Source: Cardiobacteriaceae bacterium
GTDB taxonomy: Bacteria > Pseudomonadota > Gammaproteobacteria > Cardiobacteriales > Cardiobacteriaceae
Direction of reading: 5' to 3'
Assembly (NCBI GenBank): GCA_017934275.1
Contig: JAGBJT010000003.1
Span: 1 to 50,807 of the forward strand
DNA length: 50,807 nt
In this document: piece by piece, positions 8,387-17,297 of the stretch
Layout: the number at the start of each line of letters is the position of its first letter
Position numbering within the stretch: the first letter of the stretch is position 1
The notes under the pieces: generated by a model
Database searches by the model: none
What the model saw: the letters and a program-made list of their open reading frames with translations, nothing else
Told to the model about the DNA's origin: nothing
Position numbers and translations under genes: made by a program

Positions 8387-9388
8387 TTACAATAGCGGAG
8401 CTAGCCTTTTACGAGCAAACAGATATTTTTCACGGCTTTCAGTTGTATGCACAATTGTTTTATTACGCGAAAGTTTTTGAATTCTTTTCTGTGATTTTTC
8501 AGGTTCGCGACATAAAAGATTAGACGCAAGGGCTATATCCATATCTTGGAAGGAATTACAAATCATCGCGGCATCAGCTCCTGCGGATAAAGCGTGCTGG
8601 CTGCGAACTGCGGCATCGGGGAATAATTCCTTTGCAGCTTGCATATCCAAATCATCGCTAAAAATTGCACCGTCAAAACCAAAATCCCGCAAGCTTTGCA
8701 AACATTTTGCCGAAAATCCGCTCGGACGAGTATCTTCTGGCAAAAGGATATGCGCTGCCATAATCGCTTCAATTCCGTCGTAAGCCGCGGCATAAAACGG
8801 CAAACGGTCGGCTTGGCGAGCTCCGTAAGAACGGCTATCTTTGGGTAGCATCGTATGTGAGTCACCAAAAATTCTACCGTGCCCTGGATAGTGCTTACCG
8901 ACCGACGGCATTTGAAATTCTCTTGCGCCGCGCCGCCAAGCGGTAGAAAGCAAGCTCACCACCGCTGCATCTTGGTGAAATGCACGGTCGCCAATAACGC
9001 TGGATTTTTCGTCGCGTAAATCCAGAACTGGCGCAAAGGAAAAATCTATTCCCACAGCCGCAAGCTCATAAGCGCAGACTAAACCTGCGGCATAAGCAGC
9101 GAGACAAGCGGTTTGCGGGCGGCGGTCGAATAATTCACCGAATTTTGCCGCCGCTGGTAAATCGCTAAATACACCACCGCGAAAGCGTTGCACCCGTCCG
9201 CCTTCGCAATCAACGCCAATCGGTAAATTAGGCGCAATTTCAGAAATTTCCGTGCAGAGATTTTTTAGTTGTTCAAAATTTTCATAATTGCGAGTAAAAA
9301 GAATCACACCTGCAACTTGTTTATTTTTTAATCTAGCAATATCGTTTTCACTTAAAGAAGTGCTTTCTATTCCGATAAAAAGGCTCAT
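8387..9388 (-). CDS. nagZ: Beta-N-acetylglucosaminidase (muropeptide recycling)
   Basis: A cytoplasmic GH3 hydrolase that removes N-acetylglucosamine from anhydromuropeptides during murein recycling. Signatures are GVDCEGGRVQRF (58-69), KHYPGHG (165-171), the catalytic Asp/His pair in GDSHTM (175-180), and the nucleophile region SDDLDM (244-249). Length (333) is normal. It heads the minus-strand set with dsrE, hpt and leuC. It is divergent from the glutathione reductase gene across about 176 bp. Confidence 0.93.
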   Translation of the reverse strand: MSLFIGIESTSLSENDIARLKNKQVAGVILFTRNYENFEQLKNLCTEISEIAPNLPIGVDCEGGRVQRFRGGVFSDLPAAAKFGELFDRRPQTACLAAYAAGLVCAYELAAVGIDFSFAPVLDLRDEKSSVIGDRAFHQDAAVVSLLSTAWRRGAREFQMPSVGKHYPGHGRIFGDSHTMLPKDSRSYGARQADRLPFYAAAYDGIEAIMAAHILLPEDTRPSGFSAKCLQSLRDFGFDGAIFSDDLDMQAAKELFPDAAVRSQHALSAGADAAMICNSFQDMDIALASNLLCREPEKSQKRIQKLSRNKTIVHTTESREKYLFARKRLAPLL

Positions 9389-9564
9389 TTGCTCTAAATT
9401 TCCTTAATCAATCAAACGCCGCATTTTCGCTTAAAAACGGCTTTCTGTTCAATAATTTAAGTTTTTCAATTAAAACTCCGAGTTTATTGATAAAAACTAG
9501 AAAAAGTCAAAATAATGGGTTATTTTTTTGTAAATTCTTCTTTACTCATTTTGGGAGAAAAGTT

Positions 9565-10920
9565 ATGGAAAATTACGATTTAATCTGCATCGGTGCTGGT
9601 TCTGGCGGAATTGCAGCGGCAAGAAAAGCAGCACAATTCGGTAAAAAAGTCGCGGTAATTGAAAAAAATAAATTAGGCGGAACTTGCGTAAATGTCGGTT
9701 GCGTGCCGAAAAAATTGTTCTATTACGCAGCAGAAACAGCAGAAAAATTACATACGGCAAAAAATTACGGCTTCGACTTTTCAGGTAAATTCGATTGGCA
9801 GAATTTTAAGATAATTCGCGATGAATATATCAGTAACTTAAATGCAATTTACAAACGCAATTTAGAAAATTCAAATATTGATATATTTTTCGGACAAGCA
9901 TCATTTTTAAGCGCAAATACGGTAAAAATAAAAGCAAAAGATGGTGAAAAAATAATTTCTGCCGAACACATAATTATTGCAACTGGTTCAAAACCAAAAA
10001 TGCCTGCAATAAAAGGCATTGAATATGCAATAAATTCCGATGATTTCTTTGCCTTAACCGAATTGCCAGAAAAAATAATTATCGCAGGCGGCGGATATAT
10101 CGCTTGTGAAATTGCAGGAATTTTGAATGCACTCGGCTCAGAAGTTGATTTAATCGTGCGCGGAACAAGTATTTTGCGCAATTTTGACCGCGATGTTATT
10201 GCAAATCAACAGGAAACAATGCAAAATTCTGGCATAAATATATATTTCCAAGAAGAAATAAAAGAAGTCCGAAAAGACAGTAACAACATCATTGCATTAT
10301 TCAAATCTGGCAAAGAAAAAACGGTAAATCAGCTACTTTTTGCAACGGGAAGAGAGGCGAATATTTCTGAATTAGATTTAGATAAAGCAGGAGTTATAGT
10401 TAATCTCCAAAAAAATATCATTGAAGTCGATGAATTTCAAAATACGAATATAAAAAATATTTATGCTATCGGTGATATTATCGGTAAAGCAGATTTAACT
10501 CCCGTCGCAATCGCCGCTGGGAGAAGATTAGCGCGGCGTTTATTCAATAATGAAACTGACTTAAAACTGGATTACCAAAATATTCCTACCGTAATTTTCA
10601 CTCACCCGCCAATTGCCAGCATCGGCTTGTCAGAAGATGAAGCGATTACACTCTACGGTAAAGAAAATATCTCTGTTTATCAAACAAAATTTAACCCTAT
10701 GAGCAGAAAATTTGCCCCTTTACCCGCAAAATTTATGGTGAAATTGATTTGTTTGGGCGCGGAAGAAAAAATTATCGGCTTAATTATTAACGGCGACGGT
10801 GCAGATGAAATTTTGCAAGGCTTCGCCGTCGCAATAAAAATGGGAGCGACAAAAAAGGATTTCGACGACACAATCGCAATCCACCCGACCGCCGCAGAGG
10901 AAATTGTTACTTTGAAGTAA
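9565..10920 (+). CDS. gor: Glutathione-disulfide reductase
   Basis: An FAD- and NADPH-dependent reductase that returns oxidised glutathione to its thiol form. From the chosen start (451 residues) there is an FAD motif GAGSGG (10-15), the redox pair Cys41-Cys46 in GGTCVNVGCVPKK, and an NADPH motif GGGYIACEIAG followed by arginines. ATGREAN, AIGDI and the C-terminal catalytic AIHPTAAEE complete the signature. The frame extends upstream to 9487, but the ATG at 9565 has GGGAGAAAAG just before it and begins directly at the FAD strand. Convergent with cobB; a Correia-like copy separates them. Confidence 0.92.
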   Translation: MENYDLICIGAGSGGIAAARKAAQFGKKVAVIEKNKLGGTCVNVGCVPKKLFYYAAETAEKLHTAKNYGFDFSGKFDWQNFKIIRDEYISNLNAIYKRNLENSNIDIFFGQASFLSANTVKIKAKDGEKIISAEHIIIATGSKPKMPAIKGIEYAINSDDFFALTELPEKIIIAGGGYIACEIAGILNALGSEVDLIVRGTSILRNFDRDVIANQQETMQNSGINIYFQEEIKEVRKDSNNIIALFKSGKEKTVNQLLFATGREANISELDLDKAGVIVNLQKNIIEVDEFQNTNIKNIYAIGDIIGKADLTPVAIAAGRRLARRLFNNETDLKLDYQNIPTVIFTHPPIASIGLSEDEAITLYGKENISVYQTKFNPMSRKFAPLPAKFMVKLICLGAEEKIIGLIINGDGADEILQGFAVAIKMGATKKDFDDTIAIHPTAAEEIVTLK

Positions 10921-10944
10921 AAAACAATGAAAAAGGATGCAATA

Positions 10945-11051
10945 TATAGTCGTTCCACTTCAAAATAATACTTCGTTAGCTTCGCCTCGCCGTATTCTGA
11001 TACAGTCTTTAAGCTCGCTGCCTTGTCTTATTTTGAATTGAAACGACTATA
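10945..11051 (-). mobile_element. Correia-like inverted-repeat element, copy 2 (107 bp)
   Basis: Minus-strand orientation relative to copy 1. The ends TATAGTCGTT...AACGACTATA are intact and the core is the longer type (GAGGCGAAGCTAACG). It lies in the convergent gap between gor and cobB, 24 bp after the gor stop and 4 bp from the cobB stop. Confidence 0.85.
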
Positions 11052-11055
11052 ATAT

Positions 11056-11757
11056 TCATACTCCATCCGTCAAAATTTCCTCTACCCATTTTTCCACCGT
11101 CTGCCCTGCTTTACCGTAAATTCCAGCATCAAAAAACTGCGAGGCAGCGGTTTTTTCTAAATTCATTTCCAGAGTTTTGATTTTTGCCGCTCTCGCCAGT
11201 TGCACATAACCCGCCGCTGGATAAACTAAACCAGAAGTGCCAATCGCAACAAACAAACTGGAATTAAGCAAGCTCTCTTCAATTTCGGCAAGAAAATACG
11301 GCATCTCACCGAACCAGACAATATCAGGACGCAAAACGCCCCTCTTTTCGCAATTAGGACAAATACTTTCAACACTCGAATCCCCCTGCCAAACACAGGA
11401 TTTACGGCAATTCAAACAAAGCATTTTTTCCAATTCACCGTGCATATGAATTGCCTGTGCGCCAGCGCGTTCGTGCAAATCGTCAATATTCTGCGTAACA
11501 ATCGTTACCATTCCCTTCGAGTAATTATTAGACAACTTCGCCAAGGCAAAATGCGCGGCATTCGGTGTAACGGTTTTCAGTTGCCGCCTGCGTTCATTGT
11601 AAAAATTATGCACCAATTCAGGATTGCGGCGAAAACCGTCAGGTGTCGCAACATCTTCAACTTTATGCTTTTCCCATAAACCGTCTTCGGCGCGGAAAGT
11701 CGCAATACCAGATTCGGCGGAAATCCCCGCACCAGTTAAGATAAAAATATTTTTCAT
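11056..11757 (-). CDS. cobB: NAD-dependent protein deacylase (class III sirtuin)
   Basis: Removes acyl groups from lysines using NAD. GAGISAESGIATFR (9-22) and TQNIDDLHERAG (88-99) form the NAD pocket. The catalytic His is H106 in HMHGELE. Zn is held by Cys114, 117, 133 and 136, with one extra Cys at 121. Tyr53 and Arg56 fit the class III signature for succinyl or malonyl substrates. Length (233) is normal. It is the last gene of the long minus-strand run, 12 nt after the membrane protein. Confidence 0.93.
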   Translation of the reverse strand: MKNIFILTGAGISAESGIATFRAEDGLWEKHKVEDVATPDGFRRNPELVHNFYNERRRQLKTVTPNAAHFALAKLSNNYSKGMVTIVTQNIDDLHERAGAQAIHMHGELEKMLCLNCRKSCVWQGDSSVESICPNCEKRGVLRPDIVWFGEMPYFLAEIEESLLNSSLFVAIGTSGLVYPAAGYVQLARAAKIKTLEMNLEKTAASQFFDAGIYGKAGQTVEKWVEEILTDGV

Positions 11758-11769
11758 AATGGTTTAATA

Positions 11770-13209
11770 TTACTTAATACGAATAATATAAGCCGTATTA
11801 CCGTGCTTATTGCTAAATTCCTGAATTATTTCAAAATTATCTAATTCATTAGTAAGTTCGCGATGACGGTTTTTATTAAAAATATAAACAGGATTATGAT
11901 ATTCTTGTTTAGCATTAAATTCAAGCAAAGAAATATAATTCTCACTGATTATATCAGGTGATTTTCCAGCATAAAAAAGCGCAGTTTTATTATCACTAAA
12001 CACCGTATAGTTATGGTTTTTTGCCCATTGTCCAGCCTGCTTCAAGTAACCGTCAGAAGGTCCAAATTTAATCATACTAGCAAAGGCATAAGCCACAAAT
12101 AACCAAATAAAAATCATCAATCGTTCAGGTTTAATATCGTTATTTACTAAACGGCTAGAAATATAATAACAAGCATTTGAAGAATAAAGTAAAAGCAATA
12201 TTAAAAACGCAGAAATAAAAGCCGTTTCTGACGGTAAATGCGAGTTATAAAGTAAATAAATCCCCGCAGAAAACACAAAAAACACTAAATTTAAGTAAAG
12301 AAACATCCTCTTTTTAGAAGAAACAACCGAGGTCATTTTTAAGCTCAATGAAAGCCAAATAGTAAATAAAACCAATACCCCTGAAATATAAGCTAGATTT
12401 AATAAAACAATCGCCAGCGCAATCAGAACAATATTGGCAAAATCAGGACTCATCGCACCAGTATTATTGAAAAATAATGACATTTCCAGCGAGGAATTAT
12501 TAAAGTTCGTAACAATTTGCTGAAAAATAAAAACAATGTTATTTCTGCAATGTGGAATAAAAAGCATCAATAACAACAGCAAAATATAATATGTAAGGAT
12601 TATTTTAGTAATTTTCGACCACTTGATTGAATAAAATTTCTGCCAAGGTTTTCTAAATAAAAATAAGAAGAATAAGGGAAAAAATACCGCCCAAATAAGC
12701 GCAAGAGAGCTAAACAATACTCCAAAGGATATAAAAATACACCAATAAATAACCGCTAAATCAGGGCGTTTCTCAAAATTACGCACAAAAGCAATATTTG
12801 CTAGCAGCCAGAGCAGAGTAAAAACTTGTTCCGCATCTATTTCCAGACGGATATCGTTGTATTCAAGGGAATAATTAAAGAGCAAAAAAACAAAAAATAA
12901 AGTCCGTCGCCCTATGCCTAAAAGTTCAGCAAAATAAACAAATCCAAGAGTAAGAGATAAATTTATCAAGACAAGATAAAGCAATTCACCCTGCTTAAAA
13001 AACACAAAAGGGTATAAAAAAAATTCTAGAACAGTGCTGGGATTATTTCTTGCATTCCAAATTACAGTCAATGTTTCAACGCTTAAAACTTTGCCATAAC
13101 TGTAATAAATAAAAATCGTAGTGAATAAACTAATAAGCGCAACAACAGAAAGACAGTATTTATCAAGCAATTTCCAAGAAAAAATCACCGACCATCGCGA
13201 TTGTTGCAT
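11770..13209 (-). CDS. Multi-pass membrane protein, GT-C-like (unknown)
   Basis: A 479-residue, very hydrophobic protein with about ten to twelve predicted membrane segments. The first lies near residues 19-35 and the last near 385-402, and a soluble tail of about 90 residues follows. A charged patch (NDIRLEIDAEQ) follows the second or third helix, as in GT-C enzymes that carry acidic residues in an early loop. This layout and its position 9 nt after a glycosyltransferase gene suggest a role in transferring or exporting glycan. No family motif is definite. Confidence 0.6.
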   Translation of the reverse strand: MQQSRWSVIFSWKLLDKYCLSVVALISLFTTIFIYYSYGKVLSVETLTVIWNARNNPSTVLEFFLYPFVFFKQGELLYLVLINLSLTLGFVYFAELLGIGRRTLFFVFLLFNYSLEYNDIRLEIDAEQVFTLLWLLANIAFVRNFEKRPDLAVIYWCIFISFGVLFSSLALIWAVFFPLFFLFLFRKPWQKFYSIKWSKITKIILTYYILLLLLMLFIPHCRNNIVFIFQQIVTNFNNSSLEMSLFFNNTGAMSPDFANIVLIALAIVLLNLAYISGVLVLFTIWLSLSLKMTSVVSSKKRMFLYLNLVFFVFSAGIYLLYNSHLPSETAFISAFLILLLLYSSNACYYISSRLVNNDIKPERLMIFIWLFVAYAFASMIKFGPSDGYLKQAGQWAKNHNYTVFSDNKTALFYAGKSPDIISENYISLLEFNAKQEYHNPVYIFNKNRHRELTNELDNFEIIQEFSNKHGNTAYIIRIK

Positions 13210-13218
13210 ATCAAAAGA

Positions 13219-14169
13219 CTAAATTTCTAAACCGAAAATTCTTACCCGACGACGGTAATCACTGGATTTACGAATATCAGGTTTCAGCGCTTCACCTAAC
13301 TCTTCACCAGCAGCCAAAGCCGAAAAACGCCGCGCGCCTTCCAAAGAATGCCGCGACAATTTTGCCCGAAATTCATACTCTTCCAACAAAATCATCGCCG
13401 TTTCCAACGCGGTATCAACCGTATTCACAAATAAACAATTGTGCTCATTACGCCATTGATAATATTTGTTGATATGCACACCGAAATCAGGACAAACAAT
13501 CGCCGCCCCGCAATTTACCGCTTCAATCATCGGTGTTGGTGTCTCGGTAAGCGAATCAGGCCAGTAAATAAAAATATCCTTCGAATTGATGCGTATCGAT
13601 AAATCATCGCCAGCATCACAAAATTCCCACATATCCCAAGCTTCCTGCGAGGAATATTTCGCCGCAAACATAGTTTCATAAACAGGACGCACCACACCGC
13701 TTGGATCAAAAACAATCACTCGATTACGGCTAGAAACCTGATTTTTCGGCTTAAAAGCATTCGGATTTAATGACGGAGTTATCCAAGCAGTATCAACGCC
13801 TTCTCCAATCAAATCGCTATAAAGATTCAAATCATCGGTAACCACGCGCAACCAAGGCATCGCTTTCAAATTACTCTTCAAAAATGTCCGCTCTTTACGG
13901 TCATACGGTTGGTTCAAATTCAAAGATGCCATAAACGGTAAGCCGCGCAAAAATAAACTTTGACGGTAAATCACTTCCTGTGGCAATTCCATAATTATTC
14001 GATCAAAGCGTTGCAGAGTGATAAAGCTCGAAAAAAACTGTTCTATGTTATTTTGCTGCGGTTTGGTCAGCGGAAAATACTCGCAAGTTCCAATATTCTG
14101 CCGTAATCCAGTCAGCAAAAACTGTCCGTGTTGCATTCGATCAGCTGCACTTAACATCAATACTTTCAT
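13219..14169 (-). CDS. Putative GT-B glycosyltransferase
   Basis: A 316-residue soluble protein. The C-terminal part, ETPTPMIEAVNCGAAIVCPD (about 218-237), has the acidic residue and glycine pattern that binds the sugar nucleotide in GT4-like enzymes. The N-terminal domain is divergent and the donor and acceptor are unknown. It starts 3 nt after the DUF3108 gene and precedes the membrane protein by 9 nt. All three may serve one cell-envelope function, which is inference from spacing only. Confidence 0.6.
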   Translation of the reverse strand: MKVLMLSAADRMQHGQFLLTGLRQNIGTCEYFPLTKPQQNNIEQFFSSFITLQRFDRIIMELPQEVIYRQSLFLRGLPFMASLNLNQPYDRKERTFLKSNLKAMPWLRVVTDDLNLYSDLIGEGVDTAWITPSLNPNAFKPKNQVSSRNRVIVFDPSGVVRPVYETMFAAKYSSQEAWDMWEFCDAGDDLSIRINSKDIFIYWPDSLTETPTPMIEAVNCGAAIVCPDFGVHINKYYQWRNEHNCLFVNTVDTALETAMILLEEYEFRAKLSRHSLEGARRFSALAAGEELGEALKPDIRKSSDYRRRVRIFGLEI

Positions 14170-14172
14170 TTC

Positions 14173-14883
14173 TTACAGCGTCCGATAGTCCGTTAAATTC
14201 ATCAAAAAATGCCGCTTACCTTTACGCAATTGTTCAAGTCGCACCAAACGAAGCGGCTCTTTTGCAAAATACACTACATTTTCCCTATCACCATTGCGTT
14301 GCCGATAAACCATAACCGAAAACGACTTACCGTCGCGGCTCTTCCATTTTTGATCTGGCATTTTTTCAATTTGATAAACACGCATACGGTCTTCCGTAAT
14401 CAGCGTATATTCTTTCGGTAAAGAGGAATTTTCGATATCAACAACCGATTGCAAAACCATCGAAATCGTATCCAAAGGCTTTTGGTCTTGCTCATAACTC
14501 AAAGCGGTATCCGCACCAGCTTTTTTTACCGCAATTTGATTTTTTTCAGGAGTAAATTTGTATTCCAAGGCATAATCAGCTTTACCTTGCATCGAGCGTT
14601 GATAAAACTGCGGCTGCACCTTTCCTGCCTGCAACAAACCTTTTACCGACTCGCGGATTTCACCAAATCCCAACATACTTGCCGCTGTTGATGGCTTACC
14701 GACGGTATCAATGCGATAGGTAATATCGGTAAAAAATCCTTCATAGACAACTGTTCCAGCAGAAACTCCACGGATTTCTAAATCATAAACAGCGCGGTAA
14801 TTGTCCAAAGCAAAACTCGGCAACATCAAAATTGCCGTCAATAAAACTGCTACAAAACGAAAAATAGGAAAAAAAAACTGCAT
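14173..14883 (-). CDS. DUF3108 family exported protein
   Basis: A 236-residue protein with a signal peptide (about 1-25, ending SFA). The mature N-terminus, YRAVYDLEIRGVSAGTVVYEG, is typical of DUF3108 proteins, which are predicted periplasmic beta-sheet proteins of unknown function. The gene begins 6 nt after trpC and ends 3 nt before the glycosyltransferase. Confidence 0.8.
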   Translation of the reverse strand: MQFFFPIFRFVAVLLTAILMLPSFALDNYRAVYDLEIRGVSAGTVVYEGFFTDITYRIDTVGKPSTAASMLGFGEIRESVKGLLQAGKVQPQFYQRSMQGKADYALEYKFTPEKNQIAVKKAGADTALSYEQDQKPLDTISMVLQSVVDIENSSLPKEYTLITEDRMRVYQIEKMPDQKWKSRDGKSFSVMVYRQRNGDRENVVYFAKEPLRLVRLEQLRKGKRHFLMNLTDYRTL

Positions 14884-14889
14884 AAAAAA

Positions 14890-15687
14890 TTATCCGTTTA
14901 TCAAATGCCACAAAGCAATTCCAGGATCTTGCGCTTTCATCAAAGAACCGCCAACCAAAAATGCATTTACGCCAAATTTTTGCAGATTTTCTAAATCCTG
15001 ATGAGTTTCGATACCGCTTTCACTCACCATCAAAATATCGTTCGGAATCTTTTCCCGTAAATCAAAACTGGTTTGCAAATTGACGGAAAAATCTTTCATA
15101 TCACGGTTATTTACTCCAATCATTCGTAGCGGTAATTGGCGAGTGCGTTGCAATTCTTCATAAGTATGAACTTCGACCAAAACATCCATACCCAAATCAA
15201 ACGCCATTCGGTTCATTCTTAACAGTTCGGCATCAGTCAAAATTGAAGCAATCAGCAATATGCAATCAGCCCCCAAAGCACGCGATTCCAAAATTTGATA
15301 ATCATCAATAATGAAATCCTTACGCAAAACAGGAATATTCACCGCCTGCCGCACTTGCCGTAAATACAGAGCACTTCCTTGGAAAAATTTTCTTTCCGTC
15401 AAAACCGACAAGCAAGTTGCACCGCTTTCCGCATAACTTCTCGCGATTTGTTCTGGCACAAAATCATCAGGACGGATAATTCCAGACGACGGCGAGGCTT
15501 TTTTTACTTCCGCAATAACCGCAGGACTGCCTTTCTTTTGCGCATCTAGCAGTGCTCTAAAAAAACCACGCGGTTCATCATCAGCTGATTCGATGTAGGA
15601 AATAAGCGTATCTTCACTAATAAAGTCTTTGTATTCGTCTAATTCACGGCGTTTATACGCAACAATCTCGTCCAAAATAGAAGCCAT
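14890..15687 (-). CDS. trpC: Indole-3-glycerol phosphate synthase
   Basis: Closes the indole ring in tryptophan synthesis. A TIM barrel with VIAEVKKASPSSGII (catalytic Lys), CLSVLTERKFFQGS, VLRKDFIIDDYQILE, GVNNRDMKDF and VSESGIE. It is a stand-alone TrpC without a fused TrpF. The start at 15687 is preceded by GGAG at 6-nt spacing. An upstream TTG at 15699 is less likely. The trpD stop TGA and this ATG are 1 nt apart (TGATATG), so translation is coupled. No trpE, trpG, trpF or trpBA is in the window. Confidence 0.93.
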   Translation of the reverse strand: MASILDEIVAYKRRELDEYKDFISEDTLISYIESADDEPRGFFRALLDAQKKGSPAVIAEVKKASPSSGIIRPDDFVPEQIARSYAESGATCLSVLTERKFFQGSALYLRQVRQAVNIPVLRKDFIIDDYQILESRALGADCILLIASILTDAELLRMNRMAFDLGMDVLVEVHTYEELQRTRQLPLRMIGVNNRDMKDFSVNLQTSFDLREKIPNDILMVSESGIETHQDLENLQKFGVNAFLVGGSLMKAQDPGIALWHLING

Positions 15688-15688
15688 A

Positions 15689-16720
15689 TCATTCTCCAAA
15701 GCTGCTAGTTACAGCGGCGATATTTTCCAACTGCTTGCTAGCAGCTCCACTTGTCATAATTTCTTTTGCTTTGGCAATTCCTGCCGCAAAATCATCAACT
15801 AAACCAGAAGCGACAAAAATTGCCGCCGCATTCAAAGAAAGCATATCAAAACCAATTTCTGGTTTGCCTGTTGTCCAAATTTCTCGAATAAGTTTTACGC
15901 TTTCAGAAGAACTGTTTATCTGCAAAGCGCGGTGGTCAGCATAATTAAAACCAAAATCTTTTGGATCGATGCAGTATTCACGGATTTCACCGTTTTCTTG
16001 TAATTCGCAGACAAAATTTTTATGTGTTACCGAAAATTCATCTAAACCGTTTTCGCTATGCACCACAATCACTTTTTTACTCCCTAAATCGCGGCAAACT
16101 TCAGCAAAAATATTGAGCCATCTACGGTCAAACACTCCCAAAACCTGCCGTTTAACCGAAGCGGGATTTGTCAGTGGTCCAAGAATATTGAAAATCGTGC
16201 GAATACCAATAGCTTTACGGACAGGAGCAACAAAACGCATCGCCGAATGGAATTTCTGTGCGTGCATAAAGCCAAATCCGCAGTTTTGCAGGCTAGCGAC
16301 AATTTGCGCTGGTGTTTCGGCAAATTTACAACCAACTTCCCGTAAAAAATCCGCCGAACCAGAAGAGCTACTTGCCGCAACATTACCGTGTTTCGCGATT
16401 TTTACTCCGCCCGCCGATGCCACAATTGAAGATGCCGTAGAAATATTCACCAATCTTTCACCATCACCGCCCGTTCCGACAGGATCAACTGCAACATCAG
16501 CCAAATCAGCAGGCAATTCAACTTGCAATGCCAGCGAACGCATAACTCTCGCCGCGGCAGCAATTTCTTCTCTTGTTTCACCTTTAATTGCCAATGCGGT
16601 TAAAAAAGCGGCGATTACAGCTGGTTCTGCTTGTCCCGTCATAATTTCGCGGATAGCAGTTTCGGTTTCCTCGACGGTTAAATTTTTACCGTGCACTAAT
16701 TTGTCAATTACCGCTTTCAT
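15689..16720 (-). CDS. trpD: Anthranilate phosphoribosyltransferase
   Basis: Joins anthranilate to PRPP in tryptophan synthesis. Signatures are GTGGDG (82-87), [15 protein letters not shown] (110-113) and [13 protein letters not shown]. Length (343) is normal for a single-function TrpD without the TrpG domain. AGGAATTT just before the ATG is a good ribosome site. The start overlaps the end of rluE by 17 bp, an unusual coupling of a pathway gene to an rRNA-modification gene. Confidence 0.95.
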   Translation of the reverse strand: MKAVIDKLVHGKNLTVEETETAIREIMTGQAEPAVIAAFLTALAIKGETREEIAAAARVMRSLALQVELPADLADVAVDPVGTGGDGERLVNISTASSIVASAGGVKIAKHGNVAASSSSGSADFLREVGCKFAETPAQIVASLQNCGFGFMHAQKFHSAMRFVAPVRKAIGIRTIFNILGPLTNPASVKRQVLGVFDRRWLNIFAEVCRDLGSKKVIVVHSENGLDEFSVTHKNFVCELQENGEIREYCIDPKDFGFNYADHRALQINSSSESVKLIREIWTTGKPEIGFDMLSLNAAAIFVASGLVDDFAAGIAKAKEIMTSGAASKQLENIAAVTSSFGE

Positions 16721-17288
16721 AAATTCCTTTTTTCATTGATGGAAGCAAAAAACCGCCCGATTTTATCCCATTTAACCGCCAATCTCCAACCGCCACGCGC
16801 ACAAGCCGCAAAGTTGGATAACCAACCGTCGCAGTCATTCTGCGCACTTGTCGATTTCTTCCTTCGCAAATCGTGATTTTCAGCCAACTGGTCGGAATAT
16901 TTTTCCGAAAACGCACAGGCGGATTGCGTTCCCAAAGCGAAGGTTCTGGAATTTTCTCTGCTTTTGCGGGTAAAGTTAAACCGTCTTTTAACTCAACCCC
17001 AGCACGCAGACGAGAAATCGCCTCATCGCTAATTTCACCTTCAACTTGCACGAGATAAGTTTTCGGCAATTTGAACTTCGGGCTAGAAATTTTCGCTTGC
17101 AATTTGCCGTCATTGGTGAGCACTAGCAGCCCCTCACTGTCGTAATCGAGCCGTCCTGCGGGATAAACATCGGGAATGTCGATGTAATCTTTCAAAGTTC
17201 GCCGTCCAGCCGTATCGGTAAATTGCGACATAACCTGAAACGGCTTGTTAAATAAAACAACTATTTGCCGTTTATTCGCGCTTTTCAT
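16704..17288 (-). CDS. rluE: RluE-type 23S rRNA pseudouridine synthase
   Basis: An RsuA-family pseudouridine synthase without an N-terminal S4 domain, as in RluE, which modifies U2457 in E. coli 23S rRNA. The catalytic Asp is in [30 protein letters not shown] and the late LRLVRV segment are family motifs. I place the start at the ATG 17288, 9 nt after the aas stop. A GTG at 17294 is the alternative. The end overlaps trpD by 17 bp. Confidence 0.88.
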   Translation of the reverse strand: MKSANKRQIVVLFNKPFQVMSQFTDTAGRRTLKDYIDIPDVYPAGRLDYDSEGLLVLTNDGKLQAKISSPKFKLPKTYLVQVEGEISDEAISRLRAGVELKDGLTLPAKAEKIPEPSLWERNPPVRFRKNIPTSWLKITICEGRNRQVRRMTATVGYPTLRLVRVAVGDWRLNGIKSGGFLLPSMKKGIYESGN

Positions 17289-17297
17289 AAACACAAT

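Noticed and set aside
9487-9564. Upstream start for gor
   Set aside because: The extra 26 residues are unlike any glutathione reductase N-terminus and the ATG at 9565 has a strong ribosome site.
15969-16739. 256-residue open frame antisense to trpD
   Set aside because: Same reason: shadow of a conserved gene, Ser/Thr/Ala-rich composition with no recognisable domain.
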